A stretch of DNA of 64,000 nt from Drechmeria coniospora (taxonomy: Eukaryota > Ascomycota > Sordariomycetes > Hypocreales > Ophiocordycipitaceae): the NCBI RefSeq assembly GCF_001625195.1, contig NC_054390.1:2566027-2630026 (forward strand). Direction: 5' to 3'. The first letter of the stretch is position 1, and every line of letters begins with the position of its first letter. Positions 9,386-22,180 of this stretch are shown piece after piece. A program made the position numbers and the translations under genes. The notes beneath the pieces were generated by a model. The model was not told the DNA's origin. It saw only the letters and a list, made by a program, of their open reading frames with translations, and made no database searches.

Positions 9386-11257
9386 TCACATCAAAGACGA
9401 CATGAGAGAGCTCTGCGAATACGCCTGTGGGACAAAAATCAGCATCGAGTTCAGCGGAAAATGAACGGGTGGCGGTGCTACCATTGGCTTGATATCCGGA
9501 TGGGGCACGGCATCGAACTGCTCGTATTTGAGCTTGTAGTCGGATCCGATGTTGATGTACGCGCCCCGATTCTCAGTCGAGTCGCAGTACCTGGGAGCGG
9601 AGAAGACTGCAACGGAGGTCAGCGTCAGATGAAAATGAGAGAGGTACAAGACCAGCAGCGGGGAGGGAGGGAAGGAGGGGGGGCAGTCACCTGTAATGCA
9701 TCGACCATCGTGCTGGACTTCGTAGCCATCCATGCGCACCTCGTGGCTGCGGATGACCGCTTCGAGGCCGTTGTTCTCGCAGAAGCGCTTCGTGATGTCC
9801 GGACCAAACTGCATGCCGACGCCTCTCTTGCTCGGCCCACGGCCTTCCTCCTCTTGCGGGTCCGTCCACAGCATTTCCATCATGAGGCCAGCCTGGCCCG
9901 GCTGGCGCTGATTGTGCCGGTTCAATTTGCGGATATCATTCAAGGTGACGCTGTCGTCAGAGAAGAGGCCGCCGTGCAGGACCAGGTACTTCTTCCCCAC
10001 CAGCGTCGCCAACGGCAGAGCGGAGAAACTCTCGGAAAATAGCTTAAAGGTTCTGGGTAAATGGGTGAGGCAAGGTTCTTCGTGTGCGTGTCGTTCGTGT
10101 ACGGAGAGCGGAATGGTCATCACACGACGTACCTTTCGTTGTATTTTGCTTTGCATTCTCCCTCAAATCCGTACACCCTGTTCATATCGTCCGTCTCGTG
10201 ATTGCCACGGTTCAGGAAGAAACCGCTGGGCCTCAGCCATTTGAAAGCATAGAGAAGCAGGGCGATTTCGGTCGACCAAGATCCTCGGTCGACAAAGTCA
10301 CCATTGAAAAGATACCAGTGCTTCTCACTGGGCGTGCCGTTGCGACGGAAGAGCTCCATGAGATCGAAATATTGCCCTGCATGACGGTGAGTCGGCAGTC
10401 GGAGAAAGGCGCGATATCAGCATGGGGGGGACGGGGCTCCATACCATGAGTATCGCCGCAGACGGTGAGTTCGACGTTGTCGGGAATCTCCATCTCAACC
10501 ATGGTTGCCTCCTCGTAGACGATCTTTTTGACGGCGATGATGATCTGGTAGACGTATTTGCGGTGAATCTTTTTGCCATTCTTGAACCGTTCCATCATGT
10601 CGTCGATGAACTCCTGCGTCATGTCATTCTCGAGCCGAACGCCGTCGTACTCGGCTTCGACGACCATCGAGTCCAGGTCAAGACCCTCGGCGGCGGAGGG
10701 CTCATCGCCGACTTCGATGGCGGCAAAAAACGCGAGCTGCCGCACAATCTTCTTGCAGTCTTCCAGCTTGAGCTTCGCATCCTTGTTGGCCGGGTCGAGC
10801 CTCACGCACTCCTTAAAATCGTCGATGGCTTCCTTCGGTCGGAGGATGGCTATCCGGGCAAGACCTCGACGATAGTGCGCCTGCAAAGTGGCTTGCATTA
10901 GCCGTCATCGTTCAGCGTTCCTGGTGGATGCGGCGTCAGACCTTGATGAGCTTTGGGCTCAGCTCGATGGCCTTGCCGGCGTCGGCGATGGCGTATCCAT
11001 ACGCTTCCGTCTTGATGTATGCCTGAAGAAGGGAGAGGAAGCAAGTCAGTCGGTCAGCGTCGCTGTGACACAAGCTGCATCAGCGGGAGAATCGGCGGGA
11101 GATGCTGCCAACGCACTTGTGCTCGGTTGGTGAAGAAGGTAGGCTCCTTGTCGTTCAACTCGATGGCCTTGGTGTAGAAGTCGATGGCACCTGGGAAATC
11201 ACCGGCGGAGAAGGCCTTGTTGCCCTTGTTCTTGAGGTCGACGGCTTCGAGCGACAT
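9386..11257 (-). CDS. PPT1: Ser/Thr protein phosphatase 5 (PP5/Ppt1) with TPR domain
   Basis: Hsp90-associated phosphatase that dephosphorylates Hsp90 and its cochaperones (family knowledge). Seven exons on the - strand: 11257-11117, 11022-10942, 10880-10445, 10376-10133, 10052-9691, 9606-9482 and 9424-9386, giving 475 aa, the usual length. Residues about 5-110 form three TPR repeats (NKGNKAFSAGDFPGAIDFY, then AYGYAIADAGKAIELSPK, then AHYRRGLARIA). The PPP catalytic domain follows with GDTHG (Asp217), GDFVDRG (Asp246), NRGNHE (Asn278, His279), LHGG and RSHE. A Leu-to-Asn change precedes RGNHE. The C-terminus is SLMSSLM. Introns are 94, 61, 68, 80, 84 and 57 bases. The last one (9425-9481) is a multiple of three with no stop, so retention would insert 19 residues just before the final 12. 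Confidence 0.96.
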
Positions 11258-13494
11258 GGTGAAGGGTGAATGACGTTGTAGAGCACAGTAATACCCGAGA
11301 TTTGCGTCGTCGTGCTGGCTGAAGGATCGCGCGCCTCGAGTTCCCACGGCGGAAACGGTGTGTGGTTCGGGGGGCTCTGGGGGCTCGAAGGATGATAACG
11401 AAGCGAGCAAGATGTTGAAATAGATGTCACCGACGTGGAATGAAAGAAGAAGACGGCTCCCAAGGAAGTATTTATCTATTACAAACGGCGCTGCAGATGA
11501 TGGCAACCAAGCGGAGCGGGTATTTAGTGGTAATTAGTAGAAATGGGCGACCAACATGAACGCGGTAGTAGGCAAATCAGTTTTTCTGTTGCGATCGACC
11601 AGCCAGCACGAAGCAGCCGCCTGGGACCACTGAGCATGTACGTACTTGAAGTACATTCAAGCAAGCACTAGTAAGTGCTTGCAAAGCAGAGCCTGAGGCT
11701 TGCATTCTAGTGCCGGGCCCCGCCGTACAGCGGATAAACAGATACCGCCTAGCGCTGCCGTCGTCCGTCACAGTACTCCGTACAGTAAGTACGAAGAACG
11801 CAGTGCGCCCTATCAACAAATCCATCGGTCCTCAGCGCTGTGGATCGTGGTTTACCTGCAACGCCAGGCCACCTGATCATCAGCATCTCCCTTCCCACAA
11901 GCTTCCTCGCATATGGATGCACGTAGCAGTGACGTCGGCCTGTGCTGTATGCACCGGAGGATGCATGCATAGATTCCGGGCACCGTCTTGCATCCAGCGG
12001 TAGCACCCAGCACCAGCAGCATGCTTTGAGGAGCGCAGGCTTGCCGAATCACCCGACAGGCATCATCCTCGGCAGCAAACAGAAGCAAAGGGAGAAGACG
12101 GAGAGCTGAACGTCCTATTTCTAGCCAGAAGCTATTAGCACTGCATTGAATCGAACGTGCTGTACTGTACACACGCACGGTTGATCCTTGACGACTGCTT
12201 CGCATTGTGTGGAGAGCGCCCGTACACGCACACTCATGCTTGTGGTGGTTACGCATACCAGGCAAGAGGGCAACACCTTTCACGGCACGCATGCACTGGT
12301 TGTACACACTTCTATTACCTCGTGCTAGGGATGACCGCCATTCTGTCGACGGAGAGGAGTATGAAATCAAGCGCCGAAGGCCCGCTACTCGAGGAGCAGA
12401 GTCCGGCCCGTCTCCAGCTCGAGGTCGAAGCGGCCCCCAAATGCAGAATTGATGCCCATCGATCGTCGACGTCGGCATAGAAAAGTCGAGACAAAATTGT
12501 CGTGTTCAACAAGCAGGTTGGTACGTATTCATTCAGAGCAAAGGGTAAACAAATGGCCCATGGTCCCCCGATCGATCGGGCTTGGCACGACCAATGAACG
12601 AGCTATGTGCTGGTAGTGATGAACGCTCCCATCGACAGCGAAGCGGAGCGAGGGCGAATGTCAAGATCAAGGCCAAGTTCCAATGAGCAGGTCTTCCACA
12701 TAATGATATCCGGCGACGCATAGTCATCCCTTACATCCACGTCCGTCGAAGATGGCCCGCCCAATCTGTCCCTGAGCCCTGACACTGCCTTCCCCTCCCC
12801 CTTCCGATCCATCTGGAGATCTTCGTTCGTACTGCAAGCATCCTGCGTCTTGCAATGCACCCCCCTCCATCGTTTTCTGGATTGCCCTTGGGGGGCCTCA
12901 AGTTCTCGCCGAACGTCGATAGAAGGTCCAAGGACAAACGACACACGATGCGAGCGAGGCGTCGGCAGCGATAGCCAGACCTGCGGCCACGGGGAGCCGC
13001 ACAAGGAGCATGACCAACGAGAGAAGCAAACAAGTGTGGTGACAGAGACTGGGAAAATAAAGTCAAAAAGGGAAGAAAATAACAGGGAAGAGGGTATCCA
13101 TCGTGTCGAATCATCCATGCATTTGGTCCTTGAGGTAATCCTATCCCCCTGCGCATCGAGTGATGGGCCGAGGATGCTGTTGCCAGTCCGATTGTGTATT
13201 AGAAAAAAAATCAAGTCGAGAATCATTGGCCAGTCTCGGTCGACGGCAGCCGCAAAGGACGGACCCCGGAGAGAAATCGAAACGGGGGCTGGAAGGCAGC
13301 TGCGCCGCCGGTAGCCCCCAACACCTCGTCGTCCAACAACACCAGCCGCCGGGTTTCACCATCGCGAGGGAGGGACGGAGAAGCGCCGCCGGTTCAGGGG
13401 GCGAGCGGGGTCCCGGGAGCACATCGCGGCGATGGCATCATCCTTGACCCCTTGCCCAGCCGTGGCGATGTCCGTTCCGAGACGGGGCGGGCCA
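11258..13494. other. spacer between PPT1 promoter and HapB 3' region
   Basis: 2.2 kb without a supported gene. The first few hundred bases are the PPT1 upstream region. A small GTAC-type patch lies near 11640-11800. From about 12,600 to 13,494 the sequence is probably the 3' untranslated region and terminator of HapB, which is read leftward. The open frames on both strands lack recognisable domains. Confidence 0.55.
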
Positions 13495-14472
13495 TCAGCT
13501 GGCTACTTCCTCGTTACCGCCGTCGTCGGGGCTATCGGGGTCGGTCTTGGGCTTCTTATTAGGAGACCCAGATCCGACTTCGGACTTGCGCTTTGCACCT
13601 GTGGCGTCGGCCGATACAGCATCGGCCGCGTCTCCCTCGTCCTTGCTGCCATCGTCGACGCTCTTCGTGTCGCGCTCCATCGCGGCGACCTCGTCGGCGG
13701 TCAAGAATCGGCCTCCGGGTCCGCGAGGGCGTCGCATCGCGTGGTTGTGGCGGGACTCGTGAAGGTAGGGTTTCCGGCCCTTGGATGTCAGCCGCAGCTG
13801 CTCCTCCAGCCGTTGCCGGGCGACACGTCGTTTGAGGATGCGGTGAAACTGCTTCGCGTTCACGTAGAGAGGGGACTCTTCGGCCCCGCCAGGAGGCATC
13901 TCGGGCGACTGCGGATGTTGCATCTGCTGGCCAGGCGCCATCTGGGGCGGGGCCACGCCGGGACGGGGACCGCCGTGGTTCATCATCACCTGGGCGTTGG
14001 GCACGCCCGGGCTCGTCACTTGGCTCATCCGCCGTCCTTGCAGCTGCGGCATGGCGCCCATCCGGGGCGACTGGCGGCCGTCCTTCTTGATGTTGTCACC
14101 GGCCATCCTCGGCGAGCTCTGCGGCATGCCGGGGTCCGAGTGCATGTAGGGATAGCTGGAGCCGGAGGCGGCAGCTGTGGCGGCCATTGCGGCGGCTTGG
14201 ATCCCGGGCATGCCGTAGGGGACCTGCTGCATGCCCTGCTGGGGCACGCCGTACTGCGGTTGGTACATGTTGTGTGCTTGCTGCTGATTCGACGGTTGAG
14301 ATGGCAGCTGCGCTTCTTGCTGCTGCGTGCTGAGGAGCGGTGAGGATTGCACAGCGTGCTGGTGGCCGCTCTGGTTGGTCGGCGAGGTGACACCGGCACC
14401 TGGGCCTGCGTTTGCGTAACTGGTGTGTGTATTATGCTGCGGCTGCTGTGGATATTGGCCGTATTCCATCAT
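13495..14472 (-). CDS. hapB: CCAAT-binding factor subunit HapB (HAP2/NF-YA)
   Basis: DNA-recognition subunit of the heterotrimeric CCAAT-binding complex (with HapC and HapE), which controls respiration, iron and redox genes in fungi. One uninterrupted frame of 325 aa. The first 195 residues are Gln/Pro/Met/Ser-rich, typical of the family's low-complexity activation region ([12 protein letters not shown], then [15 protein letters not shown]). The NF-YA core lies at about 197-258: [19 protein letters not shown] for subunit association, then [19 protein letters not shown] for DNA binding, with [10 protein letters not shown] closing it. A Lys/Ser/Asp-rich tail contains possible nuclear-localisation basics (GAKRKSE, NKKPKTD). 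No intron breaks the core. A long leader lies upstream; see that entry. Confidence 0.97.
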   Translation of the reverse strand: MMEYGQYPQQPQHNTHTSYANAGPGAGVTSPTNQSGHQHAVQSSPLLSTQQQEAQLPSQPSNQQQAHNMYQPQYGVPQQGMQQVPYGMPGIQAAAMAATAAASGSSYPYMHSDPGMPQSSPRMAGDNIKKDGRQSPRMGAMPQLQGRRMSQVTSPGVPNAQVMMNHGGPRPGVAPPQMAPGQQMQHPQSPEMPPGGAEESPLYVNAKQFHRILKRRVARQRLEEQLRLTSKGRKPYLHESRHNHAMRRPRGPGGRFLTADEVAAMERDTKSVDDGSKDEGDAADAVSADATGAKRKSEVGSGSPNKKPKTDPDSPDDGGNEEVAS

Positions 14473-17150
14473 CCGATGGAGACGGGGCGAAAAGGGGAAG
14501 AAGGCGAAACTGTCGCGCGCCTACTTCGGGTCTCGGATGAATTCTATTCGCCCGATCCGACGAAACTCGTCGAGAGTCGAAGGATGGCGCCGCTTGGTTC
14601 GGCGGCTGGGCGCGATCGAGGGATAAGCCAGAGAGGGGCGCGAGGTCGGCGAGGGACAAGGACGAATAGACGGACGATACGGACGACTCGGCGAATGCTG
14701 AGGGTTAAAATGCAGCCGTCGCCTGAGCACGGGAACGGTTGGGCACGCGAGTTGGGCGACGTCGGCCTGGCTTTCTTCGTCCCTTGGGCTAGCCGGGTTG
14801 TCCGTCACGAATGGGCGCAGCAAGGTCACGGCACCCAATCCAACGGGGAAATAGGTGGGTGAGCTGGCGACGGATGGTGGGGGACGTGCTGCAGGTCGAT
14901 GTCGATCGAGTCTGCGGGGTGGCAACGGGATTGGCGTTGGCGAAGGCAGAGCCGGGTGGCAACGGTCGCGGGTATCGGTCGATGGTGCGACTGACGACGG
15001 GACGAAGCGAGCGAAACAGAGCCGTTGCTTTGTTTCTGTCGGAGACGGAGCCCTTCAATGGAGAGCGGAGAAGAGTCTATCCAACCAACGTCGTTAGCCG
15101 GGCTGGAAACGGACAGTTATAGGGGTCGAAGGGTCGAAGCGGCGGTGAGATGAGGAGACAAGGGGTGTGGCGGACGGGGTAGCTGGCGCTTGATGCCACA
15201 CTTGGGATGCGCTGGCACCTCATGCATGGCGGAAACATGCACAACCCCATCCCATGTCCATCCACGTCCATCCATGTCGACGGAATAAGCCAACCGTCAG
15301 GGCACCCGCTTCTGAGACGCGCATGAGCGCACTGCCAGTGGGTCGGGGCGGGAGAGGGACGAAGCAGGTCGACCTCGACTTGCGCTTGCACTGGCAAGAC
15401 ATGCCAAAACTCGGACCGTTCCGGTAGAGATGTGCCCGGGGCGCTGTGGTGTCGGGGCGATAGAGTTTCAAACGCTCGAGCCGTAGCGATTCCCCCTCGC
15501 AATTGGGCTCATAGGGCGTCGAATGAATGAGAAAGGACGTTGCCGTTTCTCTCCGAACAGCCAGAGTCGGCGGGTAAAGGCAACGCAACGATTCAGCGCT
15601 TGCCGACGAGCGAGCGGATGGACACGGGACACAGCAATTGAATCAAAAGGAAGAAATACTGAAAAGGAAAACGGGGCGAAAGGGCGAAGGGTGGTGAGGC
15701 AGCAGGCGGGTGGTGTCGGGTGATGGCAAAACTTGATTTGGTGCTGGTGTAAGTGGCAGTACTCGGTCGAAGGCATGGCGCAGCAATTCCGCAAAATCGA
15801 TGCAGCCAGAGGGACGCGATCCGGGCCATCGGATGCCAAGGAGGGTAAGAGAAACGACGGAGGTTGTGATGAGACCAAGTCGCAAGGCTTCCACGCAAGC
15901 CATTGTCGCAACGGTCGGGGGAAGGAGACGCAGAATCCTCAAACGACGGCGTGAAAGAATTTGCGAGGTCGCTGAGGAGGGAAAGAGCACCATTCCCCGC
16001 AGCACAGCGTCTTACCTTGGTCGTTGTTGTGTGACTAGAGAGCGGCTCGGGAGCTCGTGCGGAGGACGACGTGACGGTGCCGTCGACGATACGCTATGGG
16101 GGCCTCGGGGTTGACGACGCAGCAGGGCAGGGTCGCCGGATGGGACGTCGCAACAGTCGCGTCTTGCGACCGTCGGCGAGTTCTCACCGTTACGGACGCG
16201 ACCAATGACGTAGGCGAAGGAACAAGAGGCAGCAGGCGACAATGATAGGCCTCTGCGATGGCGAAAGCGGCCACGGAACGGGATATGTCGAAGGGCGAAC
16301 CGGGTGAAATACGGGAGCTGATTTGCTGGCGAGGGGAAGCGGGAGGAGTAGGAGTGACCGCCGCGGTATTTCGACGGTTGCGCAAAGGGCCGAGTAAAGG
16401 CTGCAGGCTGCAGGCTGCTCCTCTCTTGATGAATGCCGCTTGCTGACTGCCGCGGCAGGGCGCGAGCCGGCGCGACTGTCTGGCTGGCTCCTACGAGCAC
16501 GGAGCTGGTACGGTACGAGCGACGAACGTACAAGCAAGACGGTTTACTCGTACGAAATCCGTCGGCACCTTCGGCGATCGTCTCTGTCCGTCCGCTGCGG
16601 CTGTCGACGACGATGAAACTCGTTGCTCCAGCAGGTCGACGAGTTCTGCTGGCTCTGACTGGCTGATAGACCGCGCTGGAGGGTCTCGCCGTTGGCTCAC
16701 GCTTTTTTTTTTTTGCCCTTGGCTCCTTGTACAGGCTTCAAAGCCTGGCTGGCGGGTGCGAGCGCGAGGACCAGAGGGAGAGGCCTGGCTGGCTGGTTTT
16801 TGGACTGAACTGATGGGTTGTTCGAACCGTCGAGGCGCTGTGAATGGCCAGTCCAGCAACACGCGCTCAACGCAACGCAACGGCTTGTGTTTGGGTGGCG
16901 AATCTGGTTGCGCAAAGCTCGTGAGAGGCCCTGTTTTCCCACCTGGACGCGGCTTGCTACGGGCTCTGCTCCTTCGGCTTGCAAGCTTCGGTCTCGGCGT
17001 CCCTGAGTGGAGGAGGGGGCGAGATGGATTGATTGGCCGTTGGGGGAGAAGAGAAACTTGAGACGGGCAGGACGAGGGAACATGCGAGGACGTGATTTGA
17101 TTTGAGAGGCGGGGACGCTGCCTCTTTTAACGGTTGTGACTGGCTGATTC
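14473..17150 (-). promoter_or_regulatory. long upstream leader/promoter region of hapB with candidate leader intron
   Basis: About 2.7 kb upstream of hapB without a supported gene. On the - strand it is rich in pyrimidine tracts, as fungal leaders often are. A near-perfect donor, CCAAG followed by GTAAGA, lies at 16,020-16,010 (intron would begin at 16,015). A branch-like GCTAAC and an acceptor GGATAG lie near 15,098-15,077. Together they would remove about 940 bases of leader. Several short upstream open frames start with ATG. The leader and intron are inferred from sequence only; RNA reads across 16,015 and 15,077 would decide. Confidence 0.4.
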
Positions 17151-17289
17151 AGCCCCCTCAGGTGGGGCTCACGCGGTGGCTGGGCCAGGCTGGTCCAGCC
17201 TGGCCGGCCCACTCGATGTTGATTTGTTCAGAAATGACGCGGTGCACGGGCCAACAAGCACTTGTGCAGGAAGGCCTGCAAGAAACCCA

Positions 17290-19380
17290 CAGGATACGAG
17301 TGAGGAGAGCCGAGTACAGTACAGTACAGTACACAGTACAGTACATGTACATGTACGGAGTACATGCAAGTACTTTGCACTCGGTACCAATTGTACTGCA
17401 CGTATTTGAGAACGAACCTGAGCTGCTTACTTTACGTAAGTAAGTACAGTACGGAGTACGGAGCACATGAATAAGCGTGCGGGTACTGACTTTGAAAGTG
17501 TACGTATTTGTACGGTGTAGCACTCATCCAGATACACTGCTGTAAGTACAAGAACTTACTCACTTGTACTCGTAGGCTTGTACGGAGTACAGTACAGAGC
17601 ATTACCTGCAAGTACTTAGTACATCTACTTCCACTCCGTACAAGTGCGCCTAAATAAAACCCTCGTACTGTCAGCGTTTCCATTGTATGGACTACTTGTA
17701 AGTGTTGTAGTTTTGAGTGATTCTGGTAGAGTCTAGGTATAAGTGTGCTTCAGCCAGGCCTCTCCGGCTGATCCTCGCGCTCGCACCTGCCAGGCAGGGC
17801 CCCAAGACCTGTTCAATGCATATCTTCAGACGTAAGTACATGTACCTATATTCACTTGTTTCTTGTTGTGCATCTTGCAAGTAGGTGTAAGTATTACGCT
17901 GTAAAACATACAACTTTCGGAGTACCCCCCAGGGAGTTGAACGTACTTACAAGTACTGTTCGTGTGTGCCTAGTATCATATGTGCGCTGGAGCTGACACT
18001 CATATGGATACTACTATAGGTTCGAGTCCATGTGCAAACATGTACGGAGATGTACTGAATGAGCCCCTACAGTACATGTAAGTAAGTGTAATTCCTGTAC
18101 AACCGCGATGATGGAGTTGGAGCAGACGAGGGGTTTCTGCTGACGGACAACTCGCCTGCATCAAACGCCGTGCATTTTTCAACTGTGCACTTGCGAAGGT
18201 GTACTTACAGAGTGCTGTACATGTATTTACTGTACATGAATGTACATGTAATTATGTCCTCACAAGTACGGAGTACTTAAGTACTACCTAAGTAAGTTGT
18301 ACAAGTTTTACTTGGGAAAGTATTTTGATACTTGTACTCCGTACTAAATTCCATGCATTATAATCGTGGGTGGCTAAGAAGATAACCTGCATGTTCTTGT
18401 ACTTGGGGTTCTTGTACTCATGAAGCCTATATTAACCCTCGGTACTCCGTACGTGAAAGTACTAGGTAACGTACGGAGTACCGAAGGTTCATATGGTACT
18501 CCGTACTGTACTTACATGTACACATGTGCATGTACGAATAAGTACAAGTAATTACTTACTTACAGAGAACTAAGTACAAGTATTACTGCGTATTTCACAT
18601 GTAGATAATATTTGTACACCAACTTTTCATACAGTATTCTTATGTCAGTATGAAGTACATGTACTTACGTACGGTAAATAAATACATGTATTCGGTAGTA
18701 TAGTACATGGACACCTACAAGTTCATTTTTTGTACGGAGTGCTCGATAACACTGCACATTTGCTTTCACGTATGAATTAGTACATGTACGGAATACATAA
18801 GAATGTCCTGTGCGGAGTACGAAGTCGCCAAGTATTAATAGAGTACTCCGTACTCCGTACATCCGTGTTGGTACATGGATACAACTACTGTAGGTGTACG
18901 GAGTACATACTTATAGTTGTACTTGAATGTTCGTGCGGAGGTGCTAATAGTAAGTACTACACTGCATGTACTTAGTGTCAGCACAGCGTTGACAACTGTT
19001 GGCACTGACGTGCAAGTACATGTACATGTACTGGCAGAATGCAACACTCCTAAGTGACACTACTTCTCATGAATAGATAGATGTGTACAACTACCGGCAC
19101 GTTAGTACGTAACTTTATTACCCTTTGGTGCTCATGTAGTTGTAGGTGTACTGTACTCTGTACTTTGGTCTGCGTGTGAGTTTACTTATAGTGCATGTGT
19201 GTCCTTGTATGTAAGTACCATGCATGTGAGCACTTGCATGTAATACTTGTATTAATACAAAAATGATTCTAGGTCAAATAATGCCGTACTTACTTACTGT
19301 TACAGTACGGAGTACCTCAAGTCCATGTACAAATACAAGTAATACTTACTATACGGGGTACATGTACTTGGATGCAAAGA
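17290..19380. repeat. largest GTAC / GTACGGAGTAC repeat island
   Basis: About 2 kb dominated by GTAC tetramers, CAAGTA, TACATGTAC and the 11-mer core in both orientations, for example at 17353-17363 and 18266-18276, with further units near 17452, 17580, 18474, 18842-18860, 18897 and 19306. A local ladder of ACAGTACAGTAC occurs near 17,315-17,345. No coding potential. A TTCGAGTCC near 18,010 resembles a tRNA B-box, but no tRNA fold is visible. Confidence 0.85.
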
Positions 19381-20989
19381 CGTCGGATGCAGGGATGATG
19401 GCTGGAGGAGCAAAATGAACAGGAATTTGCGCTAAATCAGGGCGGGCGGTCCAATGGGGACTAGAGTGACCTGACCATTGGTGTGAACTTGTTGGCCACG
19501 TGACTGGCTCTTGTGAATCATCCATAGTCAAGATTGTGCCACTAAGTATCTTGCTCAACATCACGGACGTCTTACCTCATTCGCGCCTCTCATCTGTTGT
19601 CGCTAGCAGTGTCACATCCGTCAGAGGAGCGGTGATGGAGTACAACTAGTTCGGCCTGCCATCGAACCCGATTCCTGTCAGGTCTCAAGTCGCCATTTAT
19701 CTTCTTCGACTAGGATACTGGTGACCCTGCTCGACGGAGGACATGGAAACGAACGCGATGCACATCATTTGATACCGTCCTGCTCCTTTCCGCTTGAAAT
19801 GAATATGAAATGAATTCTACTTCTATTTATCGCGGGTCGTCAGCCCGTAAGTACATATTAGTACACCCACATGTACAGTACATGTCCTATCCGTGTACCG
19901 GTTGAAATGCTGTGAGATTGTGGTCAGATTTCATGACCCCCTGGCGCTCTTAGGAAGATAGCCGGCCTGCAGCGACGGACGAGTGACGGCATTGATGAGT
20001 TGTCCCTATCGTATTGGACGAGGGACATGTTTTTGGGCATGGCGGCAACATCCATCACCCCGGCCAGGTCATTACACGGAAAATTGGTTCATAACAGAAT
20101 CCCCGGCGCACGATGCATACAAACATGCAGATGGGTGGCTGCCTGTTGCGTCACGCATGCTGTGCGACCGTCGTTGATTCGGATGACCGGATCACCTGGT
20201 TGCTTTTTCCTATCAGTCACTTCCGCCCGCCATCCGTCAGTCTGCATTCTTCTAATGCCAAAGGGCCAACTTGGGTTGCCCTGTCCCACGTATGACAAGG
20301 CCCAGCGATCATCGCATTCTAGGCAAGACGGTTCACGCTGCGCTTCGTATCCTCACCTTCGTGCGTCGCCCACTGGTCTGCTGGCTTGACTACAACTATG
20401 TATTTGATCATCCTAGACAAGACAGATGCGGCGATCCGGCTCATTCCTTGCTGCCAGTGGGCGCCGCCCCAGACTGACGAGATTGACGCTTGCTTCTGCT
20501 CCGTGGCTAACCGTCCCTTTGTCGCTTTTTTTGGAGATGATGAATCATGGCACGTACGACTGCTCCTCTCTAACCCACTGACAGACAAGGCACCGATATC
20601 ACGAGGCGTCCGCCAAGGCCAGTTCTCCGCCCAGGCCAGAGATGTCCATGTGCGTTGCCGGATTTGATCCACGAGTCTGCAGGTTTGCTTGCAACTGAGC
20701 CTACTGGGACATGTAAGTTCACGAGCGCACTGCTACACCCATTCCGTATCGTAGACTGCGCCGACAAAAAGCCTATTGAGCCTGACTGTGGTAAGCCTCT
20801 TGTCGGTCGTATTTCTTAGGAGATCGAGCTATCCTCTGGAACCAACCTGCTACAAGTACTAGCGACCCGTACTCGCGTACTGTTTAAGCAGATGTCGTGC
20901 AAACGCTGTCGCCTTATAAGTTCTTGTGCCGGCATGCCGATAATTTCAGCTGTCGCTGTAATGCTTGCTACATGTATGCTAGGTTATAT

Positions 20990-21470
20990 GATGTAGCCTA
21001 GCCCTGACCTTGCACTTGTAAGTACGACTAAGATGTTCTCCGTACACCTACTGTACAACAAGTAATACTCCGTATACCTACAACCTACAATACAATACTC
21101 CGCACTTACGGAGAGAAGTTGTACTGCACATGTGCTTATTAGTATTAATTTGCACAGCAATGTCGTTTCAGCGCCACCTTCCCCTCTCAGCCACAGCTTG
21201 GTATTGAAGCTTGCTCCCCATTTTCCTGTGGCTTGAATATCGAGTGTGGCGATTGGCTGCATGTCCTGCACTTGCTCATCATCCAGAGTAACTGTACTTG
21301 TACTTACGGAGTACTTGTACTCCATACATATACAGCAATGCGGAGTAAATACTCCGCACAAGGTCCTCCGTACTCCGTACATGAGACAAGAACATGATGC
21401 ATGAGAAGTACGGTGTAGGTGTTCATAAACTCGCATGACGTACGGAGTGCTCTGTTCATGACATGATACA
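20990..21470. repeat. GTAC / GTACGGAGTAC repeat island
   Basis: Second dense patch left of the S41 peptidase gene, with TTACGGAGTACTTGTACTCC near 21,305 and overlapping TACTCCGTAC units near 21,367-21,380. Non-coding. Confidence 0.8.
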
Positions 21471-22180
21471 TGAATTCGTATCACCAAGTCTCTTTTCACG
21501 TACTCTGGAGGGAGTTATTAGCATGACATTCTATTACTTACATGTGACGCGTCGCCATTCTACTACTATACGGAACATTTACTTACCTTCAAAAGTTTAC
21601 AGTATTGCCCTTCGATATGTTGTATTGAACCCGATTCGAACGATTGAACCGCGGTCTATGATGAATATCGAGTAAACAATTCACCGCAGCATGTCTGCAA
21701 ATAGATAATTCTAGGTTTATAGCACCGAATGATAGCCTGACCATCCGTACATGTATTTGTCAAAAATGGTCAGAGATGGTCAGCCACATATGCTCCAACG
21801 CCAGACGTCTCAGTCAAGTCGAATTGCCAAACTCGGCTAGCGCAACGCAACATATACTTACAGTATTATGCTTCAACTTTCACATTTAGTCGGTTTCTCC
21901 CTATGGAGCAACTCCACCATTGACGTTATTAATGCTCTTACCTCGCAACTGTTGTATTCGAAACGAAGGTGGCATTGCACGCTTCCCATACTTTCGCGCC
22001 TTCACTTCTATGTATAAGAATAAAGAATGGGTTTGTTTCTCCCCGACGAAAGTTTTCTTTTCAGTCCAATGTCTCTCCCACCACTTTCCCATATCCTTCG
22101 GTTGTCAACAACTCAAGCGGTGAAAAATTCGAAAGTAACTCGCCGCATACCTTCAACCTGTCTCGAAGCAGAAAACAGCA

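Larger units (their letters stand above)
17151..22180. other. 5 kb gene-free, repeat-rich region
   Basis: No supported gene. About 17,290-19,380 and 20,990-21,470 are GTAC-type repeat islands with the highest density in the window. Between them (about 19,400-20,950) is more complex sequence whose open frames have no recognisable domains. From 21,480 to 22,180 the base composition becomes clearly more A/T-rich, and this continues into the promoter of the S41 peptidase; a TATA-like TATGTATAAGAA lies near 22,010. Confidence 0.55.

Noticed and set aside
13432..14343. 303-codon open frame on the + strand
   Set aside because: It is antisense to the hapB coding sequence, whose NF-YA core is unambiguous; the + frame is Leu/Arg/His-rich and has no domain.
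17940..18030. Possible tRNA with GGTTCGAGTCC B-box
   Set aside because: No matching A-box, acceptor stem or anticodon arm could be paired around it.
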